Shown here: positions 50,661-63,253 of the stretch, piece by piece
Numbering within the stretch: position 1 is the first letter of the stretch
Layout of the letters: the number at the start of each line of letters is the position of its first letter
NCBI GenBank assembly: GCA_038380795.1
Contig: CM076267.1
Location: forward strand, 14,677,501-14,741,500
DNA: 64,000 bases
Direction of reading: 5' to 3'
Source of the DNA: Pyrocephalus nanus
Lineage: Eukaryota > Chordata > Aves > Passeriformes > Tyrannidae
Program-made: the position numbers and the translations under genes
The notes under the pieces: generated by a model
What the model was told of the DNA's origin: nothing
Seen by the model: the letters and a program-made list of their open reading frames with translations, nothing else
The model's database searches: none

Positions 50661-53600
50661 CATGGCATGGCATGGCATGGGATGGGATGGGCAGGGCAAG
50701 GGAACGGGGGGCACCTGGAACACCATCCCTCACTGGGTAACTGGAACACCATCCTTCACTCCGGTGATTTCTCCCCGGGCCGGCTTCCGAGCTGCCCGTG
50801 CAAAGCTGAGTAGCTCCAAGGGAGCGCAGTGTTTTCCTGCAGCAGTAAATTGCCACTGCGCTTGCTAAAGCGACAGTAGAGTTGGGTTTGCCCCGTTGAA
50901 AATGCGGTTTGCGCGCGTGTTATGTTTAAGGAGCCGTGTTGGTAAAAGCTGCGTTAAGGTCTCTTCTGATACGGGGCAGTTCAGAACCAGTTAAACAGAG
51001 GATTTGTGTGTGTTTAGCGCAGGTGTGCTGCTGTAGCCATCTCTGTCTTTTAATTAGTCTTTATTAGAACTACTTCGGCACCGAGAGGTCAGAGATAAAG
51101 GCAGATTTGTTCCGTTTCTGCCCTTATGAGAGCCTGGGCGGAGGAGGTTGGTTCAGCTCAGGTGTGACAGTGTTGTCCTCCAGAAACACGCGCTGAGCAT
51201 CTTTAAAGTGTCAGCTGAACGCGGCATTACCGGGTGCTCGGAGGTGAGAGGCACGGAGGTTATAACAGATAAAGAGACGTACAGAGGAGGATTACCGAAA
51301 GAGGGACCTACCCTCTTCCTTCCTCTTCCTGACAAAAGGAGGATTCCACGTACCCGCACGGGCACCGAGCTGGGAGTTTGCTGCCTCCTGGAAGAGCATG
51401 TCTGCACTTGCCACTTGATTGTCTTTTGTAAGCAAAACAGCAGCTCTTCACTCCTGCACTGGTTTTGGTTTCTTTGCTGTCTTCTTGCCAGCTGTGAAGG
51501 GAATTTTACCTGTTTTGGACAACAGGATTGATTCAGCTGCCAGCCATTGTGTGTTCTAGGGCAGGACAGCAACAAAACAAGGCTCTGCAGTTGCTGATAG
51601 AGTAATTCCCCAGGCTGGCAGGGAAGCAGCAGCAAGGCTCTTGTGAGAGTGAAGTGCGGCCTCAATTACAGCCTCTGTTCCACTCTGAGCTTCTGCAGAC
51701 CTAGCTTACTCCAGAGACATTAATTCCTGGCTCCCAGAGAGGCCACTGGTGAAGGCAGAATGAGGAACAGAGTGCCAAGACTGAGTGTAACCTCCTGGTC
51801 AACTCAGGCTCCTCAGCCTTCTTTCTTTCTCTCTCTTTTCCTTCTTCCTGTTCTCAGAGGACGCAGGGAGTTAAAACAGTGTTTGTTACGCTGACAGGGG
51901 AGGTGCACAATGCATCACGTTCTTTTGGCTGATGCTTGAAAAGGTACTTGTAATTGCTTGCAAGGCCATATGCAAAAGAACTTAGACCAATACCTTTTTT
52001 TAATGTTCATTTCTTTTGCTTTGCAAAGGCAGACTGTGCATCTTGTGTCACTTCACAGTCTTCTAATTTATTGCCCACGTCGTTTTGGTAGCTTTGCTTC
52101 TTACAGAATTAGATATATTTTGTGTTTTAAAAGAAGGTGACTGGTTCCAATCTAAGTAATACCCAACTTTCCTGTGTTCTGGCAAACAGTAATTTTTTTG
52201 CAGGCAGTGTAATCTAAGCCACTGGCAGCCCACCAAGCAAGATTTTACTGTATATTTAGGAAAACTTGGTTTAATCAGTGACATTAAATTTGAGCCGGCC
52301 TTGGTGGTGCTGGACATAATTTTACTGAATTCCTCTTGCAACTATATTCAGATGGATGATAAAATTATTCAGATTAGTCAGGGTAAGTGGAGTCTGTGGA
52401 AGAACTTTAGAGGAACTTTGCAAGACTTGAACAAGAGAAGTTACAAGAAGCAATTTTACTGTATTCATATACTAGTGTATAAATCAATTTCGAGGAAGAC
52501 TTGGGCAGTGTTATGTGTAAATCAGTTAAAGTGATGATCAGAAATGCAAAAACATAGGCTAGCTTGGGGGGTTTAAGCCCCTAAATTGAAATTGGAATTT
52601 ATCCTTTGCAATTTTCAGTTAAAATGTCTCTGTTTAATTTCCTAGTGTAGAACAGCCCTCGGATCCCTAATACATTTGTGGGGTTGTACAGAAATTGACA
52701 GATTGTGTAAAGTAGGATTTTTTTGTATTTTCCTCTGAAGTGTCTGGAATATGATACAGGATTAAATAAATTTCTGTACAATGCAGTTATGCCAGTTCTG
52801 TCTTCCACCACTGTGTCATATTAAGAGTTACTGTAAAAGAAACCAGTAGCGATACAGATTGATTTTCAGGTTTTGTATGTACCCTTTTAACCTTTTAAGT
52901 AATTATGTTTATATTGGCCCTTTTTCATTTTTATTCAGTATTGTCTTTCCTTTCCAGGTGGCCACAGTGCTGTGCCTGGATGTGGGCTGTACAATGAGCA
53001 ATTCTGGCCCTGGTGAAGAGTCCTCACTTGAGCAAGCCAAGAAGATTATGACAAAGTTTGTGCAACGACAGGTATGTGTGACTCTATATGTGTAAAAAAA
53101 GCTGTTAAAAAGGGAGAAGAGGCAATAGCATCTATGAAATATTTTCCTCATTTACTTGTAATTGAAATAAATGAGAAATTATTAAGAATTAATCTATTTT
53201 TATGCAGGAGTAAGAGTGCTCTTTGTTTCAGCTGTGTTTTTTGTGCATGAGATTGGATTGGTTGCTCTTTTAATACAGGGCATTGGAAACTTTTAGGGAA
53301 AACAAGTACTCCTCTCTCTCATTCCTAATACAACGTTCCTAATTTTCAACCTTCCTAATCCCACCCTGAAGATTAATTTCATGGACCGAGTCAGCCAATT
53401 TTACTTGTTTTTCCTAGTTCTCCTCATGTCGATCTGTTAATTAATTATATCTCCCCTTAGTGAAATCCCTGTAAGATGACATTTTGAGAGAATAGCATTG
53501 AAGTAAGGAAAAGTAAATCCCTTGTATTTGACATTAGTTCATGCTGCTGGAATGTGCCTCATATAGTTGTGAATGAATCCATGTGTGTTTTTATACCTGT

Positions 53601-56600
53601 TTTTTTATTTTCTGTGTCTCCAGGTTTTCTCTGAGAGTAAAGATGAGGTTGCTGTAGTTTTGTTTGGCACTAATGGTACTAGGAATGGCCTTGCCAGTGG
53701 GGACCAATACCAAAACATTACTGTACATAGGTCACTAATGCTGCCAGATTTTGATCTGCTGGAAGATATTCAAGATGTGATTAAAGGAGGCTCTGAACAA
53801 GCAGACTGTATCCTTTTGCTGTAGAACACTTCTTGAACAGACTCAGCTATAGAGGAGACAGGAGGCCAGCGTTGTGAAATGGGCTCAGATTTGCCTCCCA
53901 AGTTTTAACTACTATCAGGAGTTAAGCTAATTTTTGGTTGTAAGTTTGTCCAAAAGCAGATTAGCTGCTTTTTTACATTCTTTTAGGCTAGCAGATGGAG
54001 TCTTGGCCTTTGGGAATAATTGCTTTTATGAAGTGTTCTGCTAATTAAGGAGAACAAAGATAATATAATCTTAGGCCTCAGATAACCCATGTGTTTTTAA
54101 AAATAGCGTTGCAGCATTTGGTTTATGCTTTTTAATCAAATAAAAATATTATTTATGCAATGTATCAGCACAAGTACCAGAAACCAGACTGTCGTGGTTT
54201 AAGTCCAGCTGGCAGCTCAGCCCCACGCAGCCACTCGCTCACTCCCCACCAGCAGGATGAGAAGAGAATTGGAAGAGTGAAAGCTGGAAAACCTGTGGGT
54301 TGAGATCAAACCAGGTTAATAGGTAAAATAAAAGCCATACATGCAAGCAGAGTAAAACAAGGAATTTATTCACTGCTTCCCATGAGCAGGCAGGTGTTCA
54401 ACCATCTCCAGGAACGCAGGGCTCCATCAGACCTGAGACCTGGGAAGACAAACACTGGAACTCTGAATGTCCTCCCTTCCTCCTTCTTTCTCCCAGCTTT
54501 ATGTGCTGAGCGTAATGCCATGAGGTGTGGGATATCCCTTTGGTCAGTTGGGGTCAGCTGTCCTGGCTGTGTCTCCTCTCCACTTCTTGTGTCCCCCTAG
54601 GCCTCCTCCCTCGCAATGTGGTTCAAGAACCAGAAAAAGCCTTTGCTCTGTGCAAACACTGCTCAGCAGTAACTAAAACATCTCTATGTTATCACTGCTG
54701 TTTCCAGCACAAATCCAAAACACAGCCCCATACCAATTGCTGTGAAGAAAATTAACTCAACCCCAGACAAAGCAGAATAGAGATTTTTCAGATTGATTAA
54801 CGTATAAAATACTTCTGACGTTGCCAAAATCACTTCCTGGTTTGAATGTTGTTCATGTTTGAATGTATTCTGTTGTTAGTTGCACGAGGTGTAGAGTTTT
54901 AAAAGAAGGTGATCTATGTAGTGTTCCTTGGTGTGTTTCATGAACATACAGTTCAATTTCCTGGGTTGTCTTCCCTTTTTCTGGCCATAGAAGGATTGCT
55001 GTGAGCTCCTCTCAGGTAGTCAGAGATGTTTCAGAGAAGTGTGCAGCCAGTCAGCTGGCTCACATGTTACCAGTTGTGATGAGGAGGAAACCATCAAGAG
55101 ATTGTCAGACATGGTTTGAAGGAAAACTTGCAGGAGAAATTGGTATCATATATTTGTTGGTCGATTCAAAGGAACTTTCTGAAGATTATATTGTTCCTTC
55201 GTTGGACTTGAGCCTCTCATTGACAGTTAAAGGACTGGGATCTGAAGGAGTCTTTTTACTGTTCCAGTGGATAAATGAGGCAGAAATAAGATCGCAAAAC
55301 AGACAAGTTATATAGGAACCTCTTGCACAGTAGTTATTTTAAAAGTATCTCTTAAGAGTTAACTCATTAACTAAAATGCACATTTTTCAGTGTTTTGGAG
55401 GGAGTGAAAACATTAAATTGTCTCAAAGAAAAAATACTTGTGACATGATTCATGTTCTAAATGACATTTTTCTTAAATGTGCTTAGTTCTGGATGCAATT
55501 ATTGTGTGTATGGACTTGCTTCAGAAGGAAACAATGTGAGTATGCAACTCAAAGCCTTTTACACAATTCTGACTTTGCACTTTGAAGCTGATTTGATCTG
55601 ATTGCCAATATTACATTTCCAGTATGTGTAAATATGGAAAATGCTTTTTTTAAAGTACCAAACATTAAAAATAAACAGCACACTAAAGGAGTCTATCTCT
55701 GGAGTCCTCATGAGACATCTGACTTCTCCAGACAATCTGAGAGGTTTCTGAGGGAACTGGTAACTTTGTAGTACAGTCATGAGACTATTCATGCCATTAT
55801 AGAAGGCACAAAGGCTTTGCTTTCTGTCACATTCTTTGTGATCTGTTTTCAAAAAGCATTAATCCGGATGTTAAAATGCTTAGGAAAGGGCTATCAAATT
55901 TATATTGTGTATGGTACAAATAAAACACGGAAGGTGACTTTATTCAGCCTACCAATTTAAAGCCTGTTGGAGGTAAGGTTTAACTTTGTAAATATGCAGA
56001 CTATGAAAAATGAACTTGTAGGATGAAATACCGTTTAAAGTGAGGAAAAAATATTGAGACAAGTGTTACAAAGTTGTCAGTGAATGTATTTGGGCTGGAA
56101 ATGTGTTTCTAACACTCAGTGAACTAATGGTCCAGGGAAAGGAAGGTGACTGTACTTCCTCTCAAAGCAGAGCTCGAAAATGTTGCTAAAAAGGTTATAT
56201 GATCTAATTGTGAGTGCAGAAGGTGAGACTTAGTGATGCAATTTGTATTTTTGTGAATAAGGTCTAATCAGTGTGGAAAGCTGTATGAATTTATTGGTTA
56301 AAACTGAGTTGTGAATTAAAATCACTGTATTTATGGCAGTATAACCTTAAATATCTGTGGAGCAACTGCTTTTGTTGTTTTGTAGGAAGGTGCCTGTATA
56401 TGCTAAAACCTTTGATATGGAGTTTGCCTTCAGTTGAGAAAATACTGTAGGGTAAAAATTTGAGGACATCACCCTTATGCAAGAATATGCAGGTGTCAAC
56501 TGTGCCATTTTAACTGAATTTTCTTCTGTTACTGTCAGACCTTCCTGATGTGTATTGTTACTACTTCTTAGTGCATTAAGTGGTCTTGAAAGTCCCTGTT

Positions 56601-59600
56601 ATCCAATGTATCTACTGAATTAGAGTACTGAAATGGAATCCCCACCAGCAGCAGTAATTTAAAATACATTTTCACAAGAACATACTTACAGCTGCAAAGG
56701 AAATATCCTGTGTAACCAATAAGAAACCTAACATATTTTGTTAGCATTTTATCTACATTGGTGAAAATTGGCAGAATTCCACTCATTTAGATGTAGTTAG
56801 TGATTTATACAGTCATAGAGCTGGAGTCCTCAATTTTAGAGGGTAGGAGGGAATAGGAGGAATCATATAAAGATAAAAATCCTATCATAAATACGATAAC
56901 CTATGGTAGAATAGTTACTACCAAGTAGGGGTATTATTTGTTTGGGTTTTTTTTCTATTAGAAGTTAATTACTTTGGTAAAGTATCAGTTTTGAAAGGAA
57001 ATATTTAGCAAAAGACCTTATAGATAATATTTTCAATATATGTATTTTTTTCTTATACTTTAAGAGGAAAGAAATATGAGAAGAGACATATTGAACTATT
57101 TACAGATCTTCGTAGTCCTGTCAGTGAGGATCAGCTGGAAATTATCATTGCTAACTTGAAGAAAACAGGAACTTCACTTCAGTTCTTGTAAGTATGAAAG
57201 TGGCTGTTATACACGATGCCATTTCTTTAAAGGGACACTGTTATTCTTTCTTAATAATGATCTTGGAAGAGCTGGTGGTCTGTTGGTGTATGGTTTCTGT
57301 AGAGGTGTACTAGTAAGTAATATGATTATTATAAGTACTTCTTTGATACATGCCATGAAATCCAGTTCTGGACCAAGTCCTCTTGATTAAATGACATGCA
57401 AATAAATGTGAAGATGATGACTTCTTCTCCACTTATGCTTATAGCTTAGAGCCACAGTCTAAAAGGAGAGGCAAAAGATCTATATAAGCAGAGGAAGGGG
57501 AAACAATGAGGCAGAAATAGCCTCAGAAACAGTGGGTTTATCACAGCAACAGCCTAGATCCTTTTAGGTGAGGAATTTACTGGCAAAAAATAATGAGGTA
57601 GTGTTGCAGATATTTATAGCCTGATTCCGGTGTCAGTAGAAGAGCAAGTCTGAAGAGAAGGGTTATATTCACAGCAATGGGCTTGGAAAATGGAAACAAT
57701 GTCTTACGTGTTATAACAGGAGTCCTTGATTGTCATGGTATGGGCATTGATCTGAAGATTCAGTGTTGGTGCTGAGATCTGTATTAGCTGTTTCATGTGA
57801 TGGTAACATAGGAAGCCACTGGCCTTCTGGAGAAATTTATTTAGAAGCAAAACTCTGTGAATGTTAATGTTTTCTATTTATAACAGATAATTTCACAGGA
57901 GAAAGTTAAAGCTATAGTTTTACTTCTGGCCATTTTAGTATTTACTTTTACCTAGATCCAGCATTCTGTAAGGAAGAATGTTTGAACTTAATAAATTCCT
58001 TGAAGTCATTTACCAACCCCTCTGCAAGATAACAGAGAGATTAGGTAGGAAAACATGACTGAAAATCATGGACTGACTAATTGTCCACAAAAGATCTTTC
58101 TTTGCCTGTGTTTAGGGGAGGCTTAAAGTAAAAATGTCAGGTTCTGTCTACACAGCAAAAGCAGGTATGCCTGTAATGGGCCTTGACATGACCCTCCTGC
58201 TTATTTGAGCCGTTGTTGGCACTGGAGGCAGTGAAGGTGCAACACCATGAACCCTCCAGCCAGTCAGAATACATCTTTTGGAGACCCGATATTTAGCTCC
58301 TGCTTCCTTGTTTCCATGCCTGCTTGCTGTGCAGGCTGGCACAGACGCTGATACCATAAATTGCAGGTTTTTTTCTGTGATATTTCTGATACATCTTTAC
58401 GTTTTCTTTGTAACATAGCAAAGAAAAAGACCCTGGGCTAAGAGAAGCTCAAGGGAAATGTTGCTGTTACAGCATTGGCTGCAGATTTACACGCTGTCTC
58501 CCAGCCACACGAGCAAAGGTTGATTTGAGAAATACATGTACAAATGTAAAATACTCGAGGTACTAGTTTAAAAATAATTTCTTGCTGAACCTTGTTGTTT
58601 TGTTATAGCCCATGCTTCCCTCTCTTAGGCCCTGTTTATAGATTAGGTTGTAACTTAAGGCAGATAGTTGTTTTTCCTCCCTGTTATCAGGTACCAAGCA
58701 CACACTGAGCACTGTGTAGGGTTGAGTATCATGCAGTTCTCATCACAGTAGTCTCTAGGCATTGTATACTGAAAGTAGCCTAACTTTTATGTATCAAAGG
58801 TTTGAAACTTTTTGCTGTTGTCATAATAGCTTTAAAATACAGTTTCTCTGTTTATCAGTGGATGCTGCTTCCTAAAAAGGTACCTAACACTTGGCTGAAA
58901 CTTGATCTTTAATTTTAATCAATGTGACGTTGTGTGTATTGTTAACTCTGCTTATTATATATTTCTTGATGGATAAGTTTAGTGAGGACTAATGAGGTGG
59001 AAGTATGGTAAGGATCTGTAGGCTGCTTTTTTGAAAACATAATACAGTGGTAAAGTTATTTTACTTTGTGGAAACATGGTAAAAGGCATCGTGGTTCATT
59101 CAAAATTGAATCAGATAAAAGACTTGAAAAATCTGCAGGTGTTATGAGGCACACAGAGTAGAGGATCTTACATGTCTTTCTTTTCTGTGTTTATTATACC
59201 TGGTTAACTCTCCTATATTTTGAAGAGCAGCAAAATCATTTTATCTATAACCCCTGGCTAAATTTTTAAGTCTGATTCATGAAGTGCAGGAAAATGTGTC
59301 ATCTTCAGTCAGAAATTCACCAAGCGTTGTAAGCTATTAAAATCTCAAAGAGTAGCATTTAATGCAGAAATACCCAATAGCCTCACTGCAGAGAATGTCC
59401 CATTTGCTGACATTTGGAGCCAATAGAGAATCACAGGCCTGGAATGGCCTTTAACAAGTCATCGAGAGCAATCCTCTACTTGAGACTGGGCCAGGTGTAT
59501 GCATGTCATTGCTGACCAGTGTTTGTCTAATCTTCTGGTAAAGATTTACCGTGAGAGTGGAGACTGTTTTCTCTCCTCAGGCAGTTGGTTTTAGAGATTA

Positions 59601-62600
59601 TGGTTTGAAATGCCTTTATGAGGTTTTTGAATATCTGACCTGACTCCATGATGTGATTGGAGTGCAGGCTGAATATGAAGAACTCATTGTTTCTTTCTTC
59701 TCTGCAACAGCCTTTTATACGTTAGGCTGTCTTGCCATCTGATTCACTTCTCTATGGGCTTTATTTTGTTGAATCTTTTTTCACAGATCTTGCTTTTTAG
59801 TCAGGATTAACTTTACTATCTAATTCATTCCTGTATGTGGATGTCTTTATTGATGCATGATACCCAGAAATGGTGCATCACTCTGGTCAAGATGTTACCA
59901 ATGCCAATTAGACCCAAAACACTACTTCATTTGTTTTCCAAGCCATGTGTCTCTTTATACATCTGACTGCAGCTAAATAAAATTATTGATCCTTATAAAA
60001 ATTTTGTTTTGTTTTGATTGGTTATTTTAATAAAGAAAAAATCAAACTAACTGCTTCTGCTTGTGTTCTTAGTCTGCCATTTCAAGTGGTTATTGATGAT
60101 GGAAGTGGAGATAAAATTGCCAGTGTACATTCTCATATGCACAGAGAGTCATTTCCAATAAAGGGTTTAACTGAACAACAGAAACAAGGTATTGATGTGG
60201 TGAGGAAACTCATGCATACTTTGGATGAAGAAGGAGGGCTGGAAGAAATTTATACTTTCAGGTAAACTTGGCTAATCCTATTTATTGTATTATAAATTTA
60301 CTTTCTGGTTTCTTCTCTGAAAGATGAAATTAATTAAGTAATCAGTTCCTTGACTTACTGTTCAGTGAAGTCAGTGAATTTTATAACCTACAGATTTCAG
60401 AGGAAAATGAATTTTCTGTATCTATATTTAAAGAAAACAAATGGGTATCTTCCATCTTTAGTGTTGGAAGATTTTGGCGGTAATGTTTCTGTATATAACG
60501 TTTCAAAAGCATATTATGGAAGGAGATGAAATTTGTGAAGTAGTACAGCTAGAACATTTGCATTTAATAGTAGCCTGTGTTCCTTGATCTCAGACTTCTT
60601 TTAGCTCACTGGTTTGATAAACTCCCAGAAATGTTTTGAGTAATGTTGTTTGTTGAATCCTGTGCTCTAACCACAGTCAACTGTGACAAACAATGTATTT
60701 TTTCAGCAGCATTCCTAATGCAAGAATTGAAAGACGATTTTTCACTTCTTGTTTTCCCAATGAAAGAATAAAAATTTATGTGTGTCTCTGAAAAACTGTA
60801 GCTAATGAAATATCCAAGACTTTTCCACATAGGTGTTGTCTCACTTGGGCAACAGGCAAAATGCATCTACATGCCTTATTGAAGTCTGATGTTACTGGCT
60901 TAGTTTCTTTTCTGCAGTTATGAAGTGTGGTCTTTTAGACCACAGGAAGCTCAGCAGACCATAGCTGTAATGTGATTATCCAGTGTAATTTTTACATAAG
61001 GATGGTACCTGTAGGTTTGCATGCTCTTATTCATCTTTTTATTTGTGGGGTTTCCTTTCCTCACTGAGCTCAGCTGATGGTCTTTGTACCTCAGCAGCCA
61101 GTTAAACTGCTATTTGAGTGTTACTGTGCAACAGTGAAGAAATATGTATCACTGTATATGTGTTCCATACTAGTCAAGAGAGCAATCTGAGTCTCTAGAA
61201 AAAAGCAGGCTTTGTCATTGCATCAAAAGACTGCACAGAAAATTGGTATCTTTCCTGGACCATTTATCCTTTAAGATAATCCATATGCATGAAGCTACCA
61301 TGTGGCTTGGCCTCTTCTTTATACTTTTTTTATCCCAGGCTGTTACTGCTGTATAAGCTGTTTTTGTGCCATACTTTCAGGGAAAATCCAAAATCTCTGA
61401 ATAAATAGGCATTTGGCTAATAGATTAAAGCTTTAGTTGAAAAAGTTGTTAAGGAATATGTGAGGGTTTAGATGTAATTAAGTTGCTTATCAAGCTTTAA
61501 GAGGCCAGCTTTGCAAATCTGTCATGATAATTAACCAACTCAGATACACTCTCCGTTTTCCTAGAGTTATTATTCCTGCTGGTAAAAATATTTCAACACT
61601 TGTAAAAATAAATTAGCCGTGCCAGGAAAGCAAGTGAGGAAGTTTTGTTGAGATTTTTTTAAGTTGTGATATTCTGGACAGGAATATCCTGTGCCTCTAG
61701 GGGAGGGGATTGGAGAGCACAGGACAAGGGACATATTCTTAAAATACAAGTTGAAATGTACATTTACTAGAGTTTGATTTTATGAGCTGTCTTTGATAAC
61801 AGGCAGCATTTTTCTTCTGTAAGAAATTAAAGGATGGAGTTAAGGAATTGAGCTTAAATGACATTTTTAGGCATTTGGCACTTACGTATTTGATTTTCAC
61901 ATTTGTCCTGGAATCTGTGTGTTGCAGTACTTTTAATGATGTAGTAACAGATTGTTTTTAAAAATCCTATATTGGCATCTTTGCTAGGAGAAAAAAAAAA
62001 ATCCTCCCTTCCTTTCCCTAAGGAAAAAAAATAAAAGAGGAAATTCAGTGTTTATCTCATTATAAAAATCCCAGTGCATTTTCCCCTTTCATTATGCTTC
62101 TGTTAGAATTAAAAAAAAAAAAACCCCGGATCATCCTAAGAAACCTGAAAAGTAGAATGAATTCTGTACTGGTGTTTTTAGCAGTTGTTCTTGATTTCTG
62201 CCAGACAAGTGCTTTAATCAAGAGAGAGGTAGATTTCGAGTTTTATCATAATGTGAAAAAAGATGAGGTCAGCATTGTTTTATCTGTGCTTCATGCAATA
62301 AAAAAATTTGAGAGCTTTCTCTGTGTTGGAATTTTACAGCTAAATAGCCAATACCGTTTATATGAGCTGAAAGCTGTTCTGGGGTGTCAACTATTTGAAT
62401 TCACAATGATATATTATAAATTACTGTGAATTTTTAATCATTGGACTCCATTGCTTAAAGTTGTGGAATTAAGTTAACACTTTCTAATATAAAATCATTA
62501 CAGTTCTTTTTTTGTGTATGTTTTTTTAACTTTTGTATCTACTGATTGGGCTAGAAACAGTCAAAGTAACTTCTTTCATTCTGACAAAATTCCCTTAAAA

Positions 62601-63253
62601 TAATGAGTTCATCAGTACTGTATTAAAAGAAGTCAAAGTTAAGTTGTATTAAATACAAAATTAAGTTGTATTACTGTATTAAAAGTCAAAAGTTAAGTTG
62701 TACAGGAACAAAATCCTGGTACTGGAAATTGGATTCTTCACCTTCACTGTAGAAAACATTTTACCACTTAGAGACCCTTTTCTAATTTGTATGGTTCAGC
62801 TATAGCTCCGTGTCCAAACTGGGTGAGCACAGATAAATGTAAAATGCATAGTAAGCAATTGTGTTGTTTCACCACAAGACCTAACACAGCATCTTTAAGC
62901 CTTAATGTCACACCACCCACCATAAAGGCTCAACATGGGCATAATCTACTGCACCATCTCTTTTTTCCATTCTCTTTTCTGACAGTGTTTTATGATACAG
63001 TTTGTTTTCTAATGCTTAATGCAGTCTAAGATGAAACAAACAGTTAGACTTAAGCATTTCCTTAAAGAGAATGTGTTGTCTAAAATATTTTGTTTCAGTT
63101 CACCCGAGTTCATTTGTTTTCCCGATTCCTTCCTTTAGAGAGAGTCTGGAACGTCTTTCAATGTTTAAGAAAATAGAAAGAAGGCCTATGCCTTGGCCCT
63201 GCCAGCTCACTATTGGTTCTAATTTGTCCATAAGGATTGTGGCCTACAAAGCA
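50628..63253 (+). CDS. XRCC5: XRCC5 (Ku80/Ku86), 5' part: coding exons 1-7, gene continues beyond the window
   Basis: Ku80 pairs with Ku70 to form the ring that binds DNA double-strand ends and recruits DNA-PKcs in non-homologous end joining; it also acts at telomeres. Exons 50628-50645, 52958-53071, 53624-53807, 55487-55535, 57065-57187, 60073-60261 and 63139-63253 join in phase, with GT-AG introns, to encode residues 1-264 of a protein that is about 732 residues in human. The visible part is the N-terminal vWA-like domain: the [10 protein letters not shown] strand-loop at 11-20, DQYQNITVH and [22 protein letters not shown] near 126-136, and then [15 protein letters not shown] leading toward the DNA-encircling beta-barrel. 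The loop after FLPF differs strongly from the mammalian one but keeps DGSGD. The ATG has a good context (CACCGCC before, G after). The C-terminal part lies outside. Confidence 0.95.
50656..50690. repeat. CATGG pentanucleotide tandem repeat just inside XRCC5 intron 1
   Basis: Five perfect CATGG units followed by two GATGG variants. They start ten bases after the exon 1 donor. As a microsatellite it is likely to vary in length between individuals. Confidence 0.9.
52958..53071 (+). CDS. XRCC5: XRCC5 coding exon 2
   Basis: Residues 7-44, phase 0 at both ends. The acceptor is CTTTCCAG and the donor GTATGT. It encodes the first vWA strand and ends KFVQRQ. Confidence 0.95.
53624..53807 (+). CDS. 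XRCC5: XRCC5 coding exon 3
   Basis: Residues 45-105 plus one base. The acceptor is TGTCTCCAG and the donor GTATCC, a weaker donor. It contains [11 protein letters not shown] and LPDFDLLED. Confidence 0.94.
54190..54779 (-). mobile_element. Solo LTR (avian ERV family), antisense in XRCC5 intron 3
   Basis: On the plus strand it starts TGTCGTGGTTTAAG, the reverse complement of the CCACGACA 3' terminus, and ends near 54779 in a diverged copy of the TGTGCTGG 5' terminus. At about 590 bases it is a nearly full-length LTR lying opposite to XRCC5. On its own strand a TATA-like CATAAAGC and a downstream TATTAAC-type polyadenylation region can be seen. No gag, pol or env sequence is attached on either side, so it is a solo LTR left by recombination. 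Target-site duplications are not clear. Confidence 0.82.
55487..55535 (+). CDS. XRCC5: XRCC5 coding exon 4
   Basis: A 49-base exon, residues 106-121 plus two bases. The acceptor is TGCTTAG and the donor GTGAGT. It encodes the [15 protein letters not shown] helix region and is phase-matched to both neighbours. Confidence 0.92.
57065..57187 (+). CDS. XRCC5: XRCC5 coding exon 5
   Basis: Residues 122-162 plus two bases. The acceptor is ACTTTAAG and the donor GTAAGT. It encodes [15 protein letters not shown] and ends SLQF. Confidence 0.93.
59420..59975 (-). mobile_element. Ancient CR1-type LINE fragment in XRCC5 intron 5
   Basis: Read on the plus strand it shows the antisense CR1 series: AGAATCACAG near the start, CTGGAATGGCCTTTAACAAG, AGTCATC, then GCAACAGCCTTTTATA and finally ATACCCAGAAATGG, which matches the conserved 'GTGCCCAGAACTGGAC' region. 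The order fits one long 3' segment of an old element with many substitutions. Orientation is opposite to XRCC5. Confidence 0.65.
60073..60261 (+). CDS. XRCC5: XRCC5 coding exon 6
   Basis: Residues 163-225 plus two bases. The acceptor is GTTCTTAG and the donor GTAAAC. It encodes the variable loop with DGSGD, then [10 protein letters not shown] and the EEIYTF segment. Confidence 0.94.
62616..62703. repeat. Local duplication of a TACTGTATTAAAAG...GTTAAGTTGTA unit
   Basis: A roughly 32-base unit occurs at about 62616-62648 and again at 62672-62703, with a further partial TTAAGTTGTATT copy between them. It lies within XRCC5 intron 6 and has no evident function. Confidence 0.7.
63139..63253 (+). 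CDS. XRCC5: XRCC5 coding exon 7 (last in the window)
   Basis: Residues 226-264, ending in phase 0. The acceptor is TCCTTTAG and the donor GTAAGT. It encodes [13 protein letters not shown] and [15 protein letters not shown]. The next exon is beyond the right edge. Confidence 0.94.

Larger units (their letters stand above)
50646..63138 (+). other. XRCC5: XRCC5 introns 1-6
   Basis: Introns of about 2.3, 0.55, 1.7, 1.5, 2.9 and 2.9 kb. Recognisable contents are the CATGG tandem repeat at the start of intron 1, an antisense solo LTR in intron 3, an ancient CR1 fragment in intron 5 and a small duplicated motif near 62.6 kb. No RNA gene or nested gene could be supported. Confidence 0.6.

Noticed and set aside
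62094..62429. 111-codon plus frame in XRCC5 intron 6.
   Set aside because: AT-rich intronic sequence, no recognisable motif, and not flanked by splice sites in phase with XRCC5.
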